This document shows, piece after piece, positions 1 to 10,373 of a stretch of 64,000 nt of DNA (position 1 is its first letter; each line of letters opens with the position of its first letter). A model generated the notes under the pieces. That model was not told the origin of the DNA. It ran no database searches and worked only from the letters and a program-made list of their open reading frames with translations. The stretch comes from Triticum aestivum (taxonomy: Eukaryota; Streptophyta; Magnoliopsida; Poales; Poaceae): positions 27,538,473-27,602,472 of the forward strand of contig NC_057811.1 of the NCBI RefSeq assembly GCF_018294505.1. The letters are read 5' to 3'. The translations under genes and the position numbers were made by a program.

Positions 1-395
1 CTTTAGCCTCTTAAAGAGACTATTTTTAGTCAGACTAAAATAAGTCCCTTGGATCCAAGCACCCTCTAAGCATCCTGGAATTCTTTGACAAAACTAAGCA
101 CCCTGAAATTCTTTGACAACTAAACTGCTGGCTATATGATGTTGGCCATATATATTGTACGTATATAATGTGAAGAAACGAGTGGTAGTACTATACCAAC
201 TAAAAGATGAAATGCAAGAAATACTAGTATGTACGTACTGAAGAGTTAAAGTAACGAGAAGAAACATAACATAGTTCTGCTGGGGGCTCAGCACAACACA
301 CCCCTCAAATTAAATTAAGCACACCTGAAATTAAACTTTGCAACTATTCCGATAGACACTACATTAGAACCACCATGATCAACGACACTACCACC
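1..395. other. 3' flank of exonuclease gene; possible MITE fragment at 1-75
   Basis: No gene is visible. Bases 1-75, read on the minus strand, look like the end of a short grass repeat: a GGGTGCTTGGATCC-type start followed by short A/T-rich steps with TTTAGTC/GACTAAA mirror motifs. That suggests a truncated MITE, but its other end lies outside the window, so this is inference. The rest (76-395) is AT-rich and would contain the 3' UTR of the minus-strand gene that ends at 396. Confidence 0.3.
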
Positions 396-1115
396 TTACT
401 CGGAGTCCTCGTCCACGTCCTCGACTTCGTCCTTGTCCCTCTTCCTCTTGGCCGATACTTCTTTGCTTGAACCGCACACTTGGCTGTTGCTCTTCATCCA
501 ACCCTTGTAGATATTGAAGCAAAGGTAGCCATCCATTGCAGCGTAGTGGATGTGGTCTATATCTAGTACATTCCGCTGCCATGCATGACAATGAAACGTG
601 TATGGAGGTTTCTCCAGTTTACCGTACGAAGGATGAACCATGGCTCCTGCCAGGGTCAGCATTGAAGGCTGACGAGAGGACACCAGCCGATTCTTCTGGA
701 GGTCGAAGGTGTTGCCTACAATGAGGCCTATCTGACGCAGGACTTCTTTGTCGTTACCAAAGTCTACAGTAACGAATTTGACTAGGTTGCTCTCGAGGAA
801 GTCCTTAAAATCCTGGCACTCAACGTCGGCATGGCATATGTGGTAGACCAAGCATAAGTCATGCACGCAAACCTGGATCACGGCGGGCTTCTTCCTCTCT
901 TCGTCCTTTAGATCCTTCTCTCGTCCCAGGACTATGGTGTACTCAACATCTAGCCCAGCGACCCACTCATCATCTGAGTCTTCGAACATGCGTTTGAAGC
1001 GAGAAAGGCATCCTTTCACCGTCGCGGAAGAACGGGTGTAGATGACGTCGAACTCATCGCCGGTGATGGTTCTAACCTTGTACTCACCGCCGATCGTGGA
1101 GATTTGGGACGCCAT
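396..1115 (-). CDS. WRN-like 3'-5' exonuclease domain protein (DEDDy family), 239 aa
   Basis: This is the only convincing host gene. It should hydrolyse nucleic acid 3'-5' with two metal ions, as other DEDDy exonucleases of the RNase D/WRN fold do; its substrate is unknown. Visible motifs are Exo I with D56-V-E58 in 'GLDVEYT', a degenerate Exo II with N121-D122 in 'FGNDKEVL', and Exo III with Y191 and D195 in 'HYAAMDGY'. All four acidic positions and the tyrosine are present. The tail (about 222-239) holds the basic cluster KRKRDK followed by an acidic run, a possible nuclear localisation signal. The frame stays open upstream to 1319, but the ATG at 1115 has a good context (AAATCCATGG) and directly precedes the conserved domain, so it is preferred. 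There is one exon, a TAA stop and no disruption. The length suits the small single-domain members expanded in grasses. A silent or recently duplicated copy cannot be excluded. Confidence 0.8.
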   Translation of the reverse strand: MASQISTIGGEYKVRTITGDEFDVIYTRSSATVKGCLSRFKRMFEDSDDEWVAGLDVEYTIVLGREKDLKDEERKKPAVIQVCVHDLCLVYHICHADVECQDFKDFLESNLVKFVTVDFGNDKEVLRQIGLIVGNTFDLQKNRLVSSRQPSMLTLAGAMVHPSYGKLEKPPYTFHCHAWQRNVLDIDHIHYAAMDGYLCFNIYKGWMKSNSQVCGSSKEVSAKRKRDKDEVEDVDEDSE

Positions 1116-1269
1116 GGATTTGGGAGGAGGGTTAGGATTAGTGGAACTTCCGTAATGTGAATGGACGGGACGACTAGGAGCGAACCACCGTAGTATTGAA
1201 GCACGTGCGGGGACGAGTAGGAGCGAACTACCAGCGTGTGAACGGCAGGGTAGTGGCTTTCCATTCTCC

Positions 1270-1440
1270 CATGATACGGGCTTCCGAGAGCCCTTGGATC
1301 TGAGATCGAACGGTTGCATGGCGTGATTCTAGAACAATGGGCTAATATCCTATCCTCGAGGGTTATTCTACAAATTTTCAGCAACTTAGCATGCGACCGT
1401 TTGATCTCGGATCCAAAGGCTGCCAGCAGCCCGTATCATG
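1270..1440. repeat. Imperfect inverted repeat upstream of the exonuclease gene
   Basis: The left arm at about 1270-1320 (starting CATGATACGGGCT, ending GGTTGCATG) is the reverse complement of the right arm at about 1391-1440, with scattered mismatches and a loop of about 70 bases. Transcribed, it could fold into a hairpin with a stem of about 50 bp. No target-site duplication is visible, so it may be a MITE remnant or a regulatory palindrome. It lies 155-325 bases upstream of the chosen start codon. Confidence 0.65.
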
Positions 1441-1618
1441 GTCGCGCCTACCACGACCGTCGCGTCGCTCGCGCGGTCGCGCCCTTGGAGATTTAACAAG
1501 GTGCGTTAGGCTATCTGATGTTGGCATGTCATACATAGTCATCACTTAGTCACTCATACTACAACAAGGTTGGCTATAAGTGTAAATTTTTTTACTCCTC
1601 TCTATCTCTTTCTTCGTA
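1441..1618. other. Intergenic, no gene
   Basis: AT-rich sequence between the inverted repeat and the MITE. It includes CTATAAGTG and a run of T. Together with about 1702-1960 it may be an older MITE-like repeat into which the Stowaway element inserted, but no terminal repeats could be identified. Confidence 0.3.
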
Positions 1619-1699
1619 CTCCCTCCGTCCCATAATATAAGAATGTTTTTGACACTACTGTAGTGCCAAAAACATTCTTATATTATGGGACACTGGGAG
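1619..1699. mobile_element. Stowaway MITE, 81 bp
   Basis: It starts CTCCCTCCGTCCCATAATAT and ends with the near-exact inverted complement (ATATTATGGGACACTGGGAG), flanked by a TA target duplication at 1617-1618 and 1700-1701. Nearly the whole element is the two terminal repeats, so it would fold into a long hairpin. The TIR and the TA target are diagnostic of Tc1/Mariner-derived Stowaway elements in Triticeae. It encodes nothing. Confidence 0.92.
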
Positions 1700-1701
1700 T
1701 A

Positions 1702-3540
1702 CTAGTATTTATTGCATTTGCCAAGGAGTGACCTCTTCCAATGAAATGGTGTTGCTAAGTTTGCTTCATTTAATTAGCTATAGACTCAAAATTGTCTTTT
1801 CACCTAGGTACACGCGCTTAGCACCGTTTCTTCCTTGGGTCACCAAACTAGTCTCTCTCTTCTTGATTAACTTGCGACATCAGACTTTATGCCTATGTGG
1901 CAAGCTTAAGCACCTATAGGAGCAAGTAAAAGTAAGTACAATAGTGTGCTTTACATGGCATTTTTGCATATGTGGAGGAAAGAGAGGCAAGGAAAAAGTG
2001 GAGAAGTGGGCTCTCATGCAAGAGCCAGCCTCTACTACATGGTGGAGCATTGGGAGAGGCACCTGTATGGAGGTGGTCAGGAATCGGGAGACTCACGCCG
2101 GTCGTAGCGCCGCAGTTAAAATGATAATGGCAAGTCAAATCACGAGGCCCCACCTGCCAGCAGTAACTCGCTGTCAAATCACACAGCCCTACGTTTGCAG
2201 CAGCCTACTCCCTCGTCTTCTCGCGTCTCTGTCGAACCAACTAGGCGGAACTGCCCCGCCTACCGCGCAGGAAAAGCCCCGCCCTCGACTTTTAAATAGT
2301 ATACAGTATACTAATTTTGTATCCATGGATTGCGCCCGCGCCATGGAGCAAAGCGTCTAGAAAACGGCGGTACACATGTACGGAGTATACAGCACGCCCG
2401 TCGCGTTCGCGTCGCACCCCAGACGGTCGGTCGGTCTGGCACGCTGCTCTCTGAATGGAACGCGCGTCATATTGCGTTTGCACACACATGTGGGACGGCA
2501 ATTGAGAACCGACCATAGGCACACTCCCCGGCTCCACAAGTCGGGTGACTTAATAGAAGAGGGAGACGAGCGATAGTACTAGAGAAGTGTTGTACTACGT
2601 TGGTGCCTGGACGATCCCTGCAAGACACGGAAGATCAGTTCGTCCATGCATGTGACCAGACTCCAGCTGACACACCTGGATTGGCTATCGTCTACATATC
2701 ATGCAGGCTATGTTGTACATGGCTGTAGTTGTGGTGAGAAATCTAAAAAAAGGTTTCTTGTCATCTCGCAAAATTAGGTGTCATGTGCTTCGGATCACTG
2801 CGAGGGTTAAACAGTGACAACTGAGTGCCGTTTCTGAGGGTGTCCTGCCAGTGCGAGCCGGTGGAGTCTTCGTCGACCGAAACCAACTGCAAGAGGAGAA
2901 AAGCAGTTGGCCCGACGACGCTTCCCCGCCATCGTCTCCCTCGCCATTCACATCGTCTCATGGGGCGGCTGTCTGCCGCTGAGGAATAGGAGGGGGCTGC
3001 CCCCCCCCCCCAGCCCAATAGTCGGGCAGGTTGTGAATTGTCAGGAGGAGCTTAGGGTTGTCAGTATTTGCAGGTTGTGGATTGTGTTTTGTGTTGTGTA
3101 TTTTGAGAGTAATTTTAGAGATGAATGTCTTTTGAATTTCAGATTTGCAGTATTGAGCATATGAAGTATTTTATGAATTCTAGAGATCTATTTTTAGCAC
3201 TTAAAAATGTAGTTTCATAGGAGTATAAAAGTGCAGACAATGTGATTCTCAGAGAAGAAACTGCAAGTTTCAGTTTCAGATCAGAAACTTCAAGTTCAGT
3301 TTCAGATAAGAAACTGCAACTTTCAAAGGCAGAGCATTTATATTAACACGGCCTTTTCAAACAGGGTTAACATCAAGTTGGAAGTTTTATTCATGGTCGA
3401 AAATGGAACTACCAGCCAGTTAACATCATGCTGATCAACATTCATGCATAGCACATCTTCATATGATGCACAGTCAAAATGCCCACACAATGTCGAGTGT
3501 GCGAAACACAGAGAAAACGAGGGACGAAGTTTTGGCAAGT
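1702..3540. other. Intergenic region without a recognisable gene
   Basis: No ORF here has recognisable protein character. The left part (to about 1960) looks like a worn repeat. About 3000-3012 is a poly-C tract. About 3240-3325 holds short imperfect repeats of GAAACTGCAAGTTTCAGTTTCAGAT type. The sequence turns GC-rich from about 3560. Confidence 0.4.
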
Positions 3541-3564
3541 GTTGGACGTGGTTTTGGGCTGCCC

Positions 3565-4610
3565 CGTCTAGGCCTGTTCCCTCCTCCCCGCGGCCGGCTC
3601 TGCTGCTGCACAGGCCTCACCGCCCCACCGTACTCCCATCGCTGGCCTAGCCATCCCTCTACTCACACACACCTGCTGTTATTCTCCGGCGACAGCAGAC
3701 GAACCTGTAAACCCTCGTATAGTCGTACTCCCCTCCGCGTGGGAAACAACTGCCGAGTCTTTCCTGCCTCCGTGTCGTTCCCTTCCTAGGCCTCGCCGTC
3801 GTCCACCGCCCTGGTGCTCTCGGCGCGGCCTGGTCAACGTGGTCAACGACCGACATGCATCTTAAGTGGACTGTACATGGAGAGGCCGACAGCTGGGTCC
3901 ACGGCCGCACGCAAGGAAATGCCTCCTTATTACGTGCAAAATAATGATTCCTCCACCTGACATCAGGGACCCACCGAAAGGGCCTTTGTATTTCGCGAAA
4001 AAAACGTTACCGCCGCTGACAGCTCGGACCCACCAGCTATATCTTCGCACGCAAGGAAGTGCCTCCTTATTATGCACAAAAAAATGAATACTCCCCATGC
4101 TAGCTGGGACCCACCATGGTGGGAGGCTGACTTGTGGGCCTACTAAGTTGACTGGGACGGGGGCCTTTGTCAACTTTAGTCAATATGAACGATTCTAGCT
4201 CCAGTGACCGTACGATGTCCATCCAACGGCCGTAGTGCTTCTTCAACCTCTGGTCTTGTTGCTCCAGCCGCCCAAAGCAGCACCGGTCGTGCCGCATGCT
4301 CCTGCCTCTCGTGGCCGGCTGTGCTGCCGCGGAGGCCTCACCGCCCCCTACTATTCCCACGCTGGCCAGGCCCTGCGGCGACGGCAGCCTCACACCGCAG
4401 CCGAACCAGTGAACCCTCGTACTCCACTCCGCGCGGGCTTCCGCTGCCGCGTCTTCCCCGGCTCCGCGTCGTCCCCTTCCTAGGCCTCGCCGTCGTCCAC
4501 CGCCGTGGTGCTCTCCGCGCGGCGTGGTAAACGTGGTCAAGGAACGATTTCCATCGGAAGAGTACTGTACGTGGAGAGGCTGACAGCTGGGTCCATGGCC
4601 ACAGCCCAGT
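3565..4610. repeat. Direct segmental duplication, copy 1
   Basis: About 1.05 kb that recurs at 5205-6230 in the same orientation, offset by about 1.64 kb, with small indels. It contains a CG-rich block (CTCCCCGCGGCCGGCTCTGC type), the motif GACAGCTGGGTCCACGGCCG, and CCTCCTTATTACG-type units. The ORFs in it are low-complexity translations of the GC-rich repeat and are not considered genes. Confidence 0.8.
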
Positions 4611-5204
4611 TTTTTTGTGATTTGCCAAGTAAGTCGCTTTGTCAGGCCTGTTGGGCTGCAAATCTTTCAAGACGAGGAGAGCTTTCATTCTGCTGGCCGA
4701 GAAAATGGCCCATCAGTAATGAGAAATGGGATGTACATTTTCAAAACACATCAAACCGGCAATTAGTTTCAAATATCTTTTTTTTCATTTCGAGATTTTA
4801 AATTACATTAATTTTTATGCGTGCAGAATTTGTTGGATTTTATATTGATATACATTTATTTTTAAAATCAGTTTGAACGTGACTCGAAATTTCGGGATTA
4901 AAACTGTTCGGACCGCACCGAAATATGTAAAATTTCGTATAATTTTTTAACCGTGGCCACAATATGGGTTGTAATGCTAACAAAAAGAATATGGGCTCCA
5001 AAAAAACCCTTAATAATTAGCAAATGGGCTGTAAATTATTAGAAATAATGACAGATGGGTTGTATGCTGTTTTTCACAGATTTGAGGCTTTCCTAAAAAA
5101 AGGTTGACGCACAAGCAGTGATTGTTGGATGGCCATCCAACGGCCGTCGTGCTTCTTCAATCTCTGCTCTTCCTGCTCCAGCCGCTCAAACAAGCGCCGC
5201 CGGG
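4611..5204. other. AT-rich spacer between duplicated blocks
   Basis: About 590 bases of AT-rich DNA separating the two duplicated blocks. It contains homopolymer A and T runs and the short repeated motif ATGGG(C/T)TGTA (about 4966, 5026, 5055). No gene and no terminal repeats are visible. Confidence 0.4.
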
Positions 5205-6230
5205 ACTGCCTGCTCCCTCCTCCCCGTGGCCGGCTCTGCTGCCGCGCAGGCCTCACCGCCCCACCGTACTCCCATCGTTGGCCTAGCCATCCCTCTACTC
5301 ACCCACACCTGCTGTTATTCTCCGGCGACGGCAGACGAACCAGTAAAGCCTCGTATAGTCGTACTCCCCTCCGCGTGGGAAACAACTGCCGAGTCTTCCC
5401 TGCCTCCGTGTCGTTCCCTTCCTAGGCCTCGCCGTCGTCCACCGCCCTGGTGCTCTCGGCGCGGCCTGGTCAACGTGGTCAACGACCGACATGCATCTGA
5501 AGTGGACTGTACGTGGAGAGGCCGACAGCTGGGTCCACGGCCGCATGCAAGGAAATGCCTCCTTATTACGCGCAAAATAATGATTCCTCCAGCTGACATC
5601 AGGGACCCACCAAAAGGGCCTCTGTATTTCACGAAAAAAACGTTACCGCTGCTGACAGCTCGGACCCACCAGCTATATCTTCGCATGCAATGAAGTGCCT
5701 CCTTATTACGCTCAAAAAATGAATACTCCCCATGCTAGTTGGGACCCACCATGGTGGGAGGCTGACTTGTGGGCCTACTAAGTTGACTGGGACGGGGGCC
5801 CTTGTCAACTTTAGTCAATATGAATGATTCTAGCTCCAGTGACCGTACGATGTCCATCCAACGGCTGTAGTGCTTCTTCAACCTCTGGTCTTCTTGCTCC
5901 AGCCGCCCAAAGCACCGCCGGTCGTGCCGCATGCTCCTGCCTCCCGTGGCCGGCTGTGCTGCCGCGGAGGCCTCACCGCCCCTACTATTCCCACCGCTGG
6001 CCAGGCCCTGCGGCGGCGGCAGCCTCACACCGCAGCCGAACCAGTGAACCCTCGTACTCCTCTCCGCGCGGGATTCCGCTGCCGCGTCTTCCCCGGCTCC
6101 GCGTCGTCCCCTTCCTAGGCCTCGCCGTGGTGCTCTCCGCGCGGCGTGGTAAATGTGGTCAAGGAACGATTTCCATCGGACGTGGACTGTACGTGGAGAG
6201 GCGGACAGCTGGGTCCACGGCCGCAGCAAG
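5205..6230. repeat. Direct segmental duplication, copy 2
   Basis: The second copy of the block at 3565-4610, in the same order and orientation, with substitutions and short indels. The divergence suggests an old duplication inside the element, not an assembly artefact. Confidence 0.8.
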
Positions 6231-6470
6231 GAAGTGCCTCCTTATTACGCGGAAAATAATGATTCCTCCACCTGACAGCTGGGACCCACCGGACAGGCAC
6301 TGTATTTCGCGAAAAAAACGTTTCCCCCTGACTGCTGGGACCCATCAGCTACATCTTCGCACGCAAGGAAGTGCATCCAGGCAAAAAAACGATTCGCCCC
6401 CCTGACTGCTGGGACCCACCAGCTACATCTTCGCAGGCAAGGAAGTGCCTGACAGTCGGGACCCACCTGG
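6231..6470. repeat. Degenerate short direct repeats
   Basis: Repeated units contain GACTGCTGGGACCCA(C/T)CAG and CATCTTCGCACGCAAGGAAGTGC with variable spacing. These are the same motifs found in the duplicated blocks to the left, here amplified and scrambled. They fit a subterminal array of a CACTA element. Confidence 0.6.
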
Positions 6471-6884
6471 TCGAAGCGTACGTAGCGTTGTCATTCTGGT
6501 CGCGAACGTGTACGTACATATATGCTGGTGGATGTAGAGGCGCGCACGTGTCGTAGTAGAGGCGCGTATGTGTCGTAGTAGAGGCGCGCACGTAGCATGT
6601 ACACGTACGTACAGCGGCCAGGGTGCAAGAAAGAAAATACGGCCACGTATGTGTACATACGGGCGGGGTCTCGAACGCCTACTGCCGCAAAAGTACGGCC
6701 AGGGCTCGTGTACATAGCTGGGTCGGAACGGAGAAACAGCGTCGTCGTCGTGTTCATGGGGAGGCAACGGAATGCGTCGTGTTCATCGGGAGGCAACGGA
6801 ACGCGTGGGAGCCAACCGGCTGGGTCGGAACGGAATGCGTGGTCGTGTTCGTCGAGAGGGCTTGGACGGAACAGGCGATGGAAA

Positions 6885-7125
6885 CGAGGCCTGGCGTGCC
6901 GCACAACGGAGGAAACGGACCTCCTACGTTCGGAACGGGATCCTGTTGATCGAGAGGGGTGTGGCGTACCGCAAAACGGAGGAAACAGACCTCCTACGGC
7001 GAAACGGGGGTCCTGTTGATCGGGAGGGGTGTGGCGTACCGCAAAACGGACGAAACGGACCTCCTACGGTCGAAACGGGGGTCCTGTTCATCGGGAGGGG
7101 TGTGGCCTACCGCAAAACGGGACTC
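6885..7125. repeat. Tandem repeat, unit about 70 bp, about 3.3 copies
   Basis: Consecutive units begin at about 6941, 7011 and 7082 with TCCTGTT(G/C)ATCG(A/G)GAGGGG and contain GTACCGCAAAACGGA and ACCTCCTACG. A partial, more diverged unit precedes them at about 6890. The long plus-strand ORF across this array reflects the repeat having no stops and is not a gene. Confidence 0.8.
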
Positions 7126-7139
7126 CACGGGATACTGTT

Positions 7140-7450
7140 CATCTCCACCGTCGACCTCCTCCAGCCTCCACGGGCTCCTGTTCCGCGCGCTACTCCACCG
7201 GTTACTGTTCAACCACCCCTCCACGGGCACCCCTCCACCGTCTACTGTTCATCCAGCCCTCCACACCACGGGGTCCTGTTCAACCACCCCTCCACCGTCT
7301 ACTGTTCATCCAGCCCTCCACACAACGGGGTGCTGTTCAACCACCCCTCCACGGGCACCCCTCCACCGTCTACTGTTCATCCAGCCCTCCACCACACCAC
7401 GGGGTCCTGTTCATCCAGAGGCAATGCCACCGCTCACTGTTCATCCAAAC
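7140..7450. repeat. Tandem repeat of CTGTTCAACCACCCCTCCAC-type units
   Basis: Alternating segments CTACTGTTCATCCAGCCCTC and CACGGGGTCCTGTTCAACC recur with a period of about 65-100 bases. It is non-coding and forms the next module of the same subterminal array. Confidence 0.75.
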
Positions 7451-7474
7451 CCCCCGCAACGCTCACTGTTCATC

Positions 7475-7645
7475 CCAGAGGCAGCATCGATCGGCTTCAG
7501 TTAGCAGCAGTAGCGAAGGAATCGCTCGATCGGGTTCAGTTAACAGCCATCGATCGATCGCTCGGGTTCAGTAACGCGTAGCCTGCAGTGCAATCGCTCG
7601 GGTTCAGTTAGAGCGCAACGCCTCGCTCGGGTTCAGTTAGAGCCA
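7475..7645. repeat. Tandem repeat of CGCTCGGGTTCAGTTAG units
   Basis: Five or so spaced copies of (CG)CTCGGGTTCAGTTA run toward the element end, the last two about 30 bases apart. The array sits about 350-500 bases inside the CACTA terminus, where such elements carry transposase-binding subterminal repeats. That role is inferred from family knowledge and not shown here. Confidence 0.65.
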
Positions 7646-7990
7646 ACGCCTCGCACACACGCACGTACGTGTACAAGAGAAACGCGCATCGCTCGGCCCC
7701 CGACCTCCCACCGTAACCGGGAACTCCCCAAAATTTTCCTCGCCCTCGCTTCTACCACGGTTTTTTCCGTCATGGTCGGCCCAAAGAATGTCATGCAGCT
7801 GCGTCTCCGGCCCGCCCAGGACGAAAAGCCCATTTTCTATCATGATTTTTTATCATAGAAGTAGGGGCCCACCACATCTATGATGATACCGGGTTTTGTC
7901 ACAATTATCGTCATAGAAGTGTCATATGTATGACAGAAAAAAAATTCGTTCGGCCCAAAATGTCACGGATGTGTCTTTTTTTTTGTAGTG
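7646..7990. mobile_element. CACTA transposon right terminal region
   Basis: The outermost 345 bases end in GTAGTG at 7990 after a T-run. The region contains repeated TCATAGAAGT and TATGATGATA-type steps characteristic of Triticeae CACTA ends. The three bases outside (7991-7993, CAA) would be half of the target duplication; the partner cannot be tested because the left end is absent. Confidence 0.75.
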
Positions 7991-7993
7991 CAA

Positions 7994-9102
7994 TGAAGTG
8001 AAAGCACGAAGACTAATAGCAGCTGGGTAGTAAAGATCAGGATGGAAGATAGTATGAAGCCAAACGACGAAAGTAGTCACACAGTGAAGTCAAACAGGTA
8101 GTGCAGGCAGGCAGGCAGTGACTTCACGAAGACAAACTGTAAGTAAAGAGAGGGAGAGGATATAACCAGTCACTTGGTGAGGACAAAGGATTTGTTCAAC
8201 CAGTTCCAGTTGCTGTGACAACTGTACGTCTGGTTAGGGAGGCTGAGATTTAACTCAGAAGACCGTGTCTTCACCTTATTCCCCTTGAGCTAAGGACACC
8301 CAGTCCTCGCCCAATCACTCTGGTAAGTCTTCAAGGTAGACTTCCAAACCTTCACAGACTTTGTTCACCGGCGATCCACAATGACTCTTAGATGCTCAGA
8401 ATGCGACGCCTAACCGGCTGGAGGATTCACAGTCCTCAAGTGTACAAGTCTTCAGGTCACGTGGACAGAAAGACTTCAGTGATGCCTAACACTCTTTGGC
8501 TCTGGGTGTTTGGGCTTTGTCCTCGCAAGGATTTCAATCTCTCAAAAGCTTCGGAGGTGGGTTGCTCTCAAATGACAAATGCCGTGCACTAACTCTCAGC
8601 AGCCACCAATTTATGGTGTAGGGGGTGGGCTATTTATAGCCACTAGGCAACCCGACCTGATTTGTCCGAAATGACCCTGGGTCACTAAGGAATGGATACA
8701 TGTTCCAACGGTCAGATTTCAAACACACGCAGCAGCTTGACTTGGGCTACAAGTAAAGCTGACTCATCCAACTCTGGATAAGATTTGCTCTCATTGTCTT
8801 CGCTTGAAGACATAGGATTTAGTTTAGCATCACTTCAGTCACTCTAACTTTGTTCACTGGGACCCCACTTAACAGTACGGTGGTTCCTATGACTCAACAA
8901 AGAAGAAAAGGAAACAACGAAAAAACTAAGTCTTCGCGCTCCATAGTCTTCATGTGATGTCTTCTCTTGTCATAGTCTTCAATGTGAATATCCTCACATA
9001 CCACCATTGTCTTCAATATCTTCATACATTTTTAGGGGTCATCTCCGGTAGGTAAACCGAATCAATGAGGGACTACTACCTGTGTTATCCTGCAATTCTC
9101 AT
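7994..9102 (-). mobile_element. Partial LTR (minus orientation), left portion
   Basis: Read on the minus strand this is the downstream part of an LTR whose start lies at 26937. Bases up to 9102 and from 26861 form one continuous repeat split by the Tat 1 element. A TATA box and many GAAGACTT/CTTCA motifs are visible. The left limit abuts the CACTA end and no matching target duplication was found, so the LTR may be truncated. It contains no gene. The family was not assigned. Confidence 0.7.
8631..8640 (-). promoter_or_regulatory. TATA box of the minus-strand LTR
   Basis: GCTATAAATA on the minus strand lies in a GC-richer context about 540 bases into the LTR once the inserted Tat 1 element and one TSD copy are disregarded. 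Position and motif fit the LTR promoter, with transcription running leftward. Confidence 0.6.
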
Positions 9103-10272
9103 GTCGGAGTAATGGGCCACGGGTAGCCTAACCCGAGACCCCGAACCTTTCAAGATTTCGGGGCCGGCTGCGCCCCTCAAGACGTCAAGATAGATCTCCG
9201 CCTTCTGGCGGTCGCTTGGCCGAGCAGCCGACTGTCAGAAGGCGGCCGAGTTCCAGAAGACGGCATCACAGCAGGCCGACTCCTAGTGGGCGGCCTCTAG
9301 AGAGGCCGGCCCCTAGCAGTCAGCCAGTGGCGCCCTCTAAGTCTGCGCCCTCATCAAGGAGACAAGACAGGGTATGGCTACAGCGTAGCCCATTCCACCG
9401 AATCCAGGGCCGGGCGTGGCCACAGTGGCCCATACGGGCGGAGATCTCCGCACGATGTGGCACTGTTGCCTCTCCCCACCTAAACGTCACTCCTGATAGG
9501 CGGAGCCCTGTTCCCACGACGGCCTGTCGGTACGGCTTGCAGGCGGCGGGCCCTACCGAGCAGTGAGAGCCCTGAAGACGGAGGAAGCCAGGGCATCCGG
9601 CCCTGAGGGAAGCCGGCCTCCAGCAGGCGGCTTATCCCTCCCTCGGGCCCCGTGCGCCATCAACTAGATGAGACGCGGTGTGGCTACAGTAATCGCCCGC
9701 CAGGCGGCGGGACTGTAGCCACGCTCCCCCGACCAAGCCTGCGTCATTAGCATCACGGCTACAGTGATCAGCAGCCGGCAAGACCCGCTAGCGGCGGGAG
9801 CGGCATGTCGGCTCCGTACCAGACCAGTCGGCAGGGCCCACCGGGCGGCGGGCCCCAGCAGCCGGAGGAGAAGCCAGCGGCCAGAGACACTGACAGCCGG
9901 GTCCTACACCCGGCAGATTACCAATGTACCCCTGGGGGGTAGGCCTATATAAACCCCCCAGGGCACACATGCAAAGGGTTCGAACCTGTTAGAACTAGAC
10001 TCATACCTAGACGAGGAGAGAGTGTGCATGCCTTCTTCCACCTCTAGCAAACAGCTCAAGGAGCACCATTGTACCACTAGTGCCTTAGTGATCATGCGGA
10101 GACCCCGCAGAGCAGGACTAGGGGTGTTATCTCCACGGAGAGCCCCGAACCTGGGTAAAGTTCGCCGGCGTACGTGTCTACGCCTCATCCCGCTTCCAGG
10201 CACCGGCGACGTTCTACTCACTCCCACCATGATAAGCCATCCTTTGGCATATGTCGCACCCAACCCCCGACA
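9103..10272 (+). repeat. Tat 1 5' LTR (1170 bp)
   Basis: TG...CA ends; near-identical to 25503-26855 apart from an N run there. It contains a TATA box and, downstream of it, the likely transcription start and R region. A 14-bp palindrome (GCGGAGATCTCCGC) lies at 9439-9452. ORFs in it are not considered coding. Confidence 0.95.
9945..9953 (+). promoter_or_regulatory. TATA box in Tat 1 5' LTR
   Basis: CTATATAAA follows a G-run about 320 bases before the LTR end. The same motif is at about 26528 in the 3' LTR. It is the expected start signal for genomic RNA. Confidence 0.7.
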
Positions 10273-10274
10273 TT

Positions 10275-10292
10275 TGGCGCCCACCGTGGGGC
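10275..10292 (+). other. Tat 1 primer binding site
   Basis: TGGCGCCCACCGTGGGGC begins two bases after the 5' LTR. Position and the TGG start fit a tRNA-primed minus-strand start. It is not the initiator-Met type; the matching tRNA was not identified. Confidence 0.75.
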
Positions 10293-10373
10293 GAGGTGCA
10301 CCGTCTCCCAGAGACCTGCTCTGGACGGGAACCTTGTTCCTTCCTTGCGAGCGCAGCCAGCCCGGCACGCCAG

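Larger units (their letters stand above)
3540..7990. mobile_element. Probable CACTA transposon region; right terminus at 7990, left end not found
   Basis: The right end reads TTTTTTTTTGTAGTG at 7976-7990, which is CACTACAAAAAAAAA on the other strand, the hallmark of an En/Spm (CACTA) terminus. Inside it lie several GC-rich direct-repeat arrays, as expected of CACTA subterminal regions. No transposase reading frame is visible, so it would be non-autonomous. No matching CACTAC end occurs to the left within the window. The left limit given here is only where the repetitive block begins; the element could be truncated or could extend further left. Confidence 0.5.

Noticed and set aside
6597..7581. 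Long plus-strand ORFs (up to 269 aa) in the CACTA region
   Set aside because: They follow tandem repeats that lack stops; the translations are repetitive in several frames at once and have no domain.
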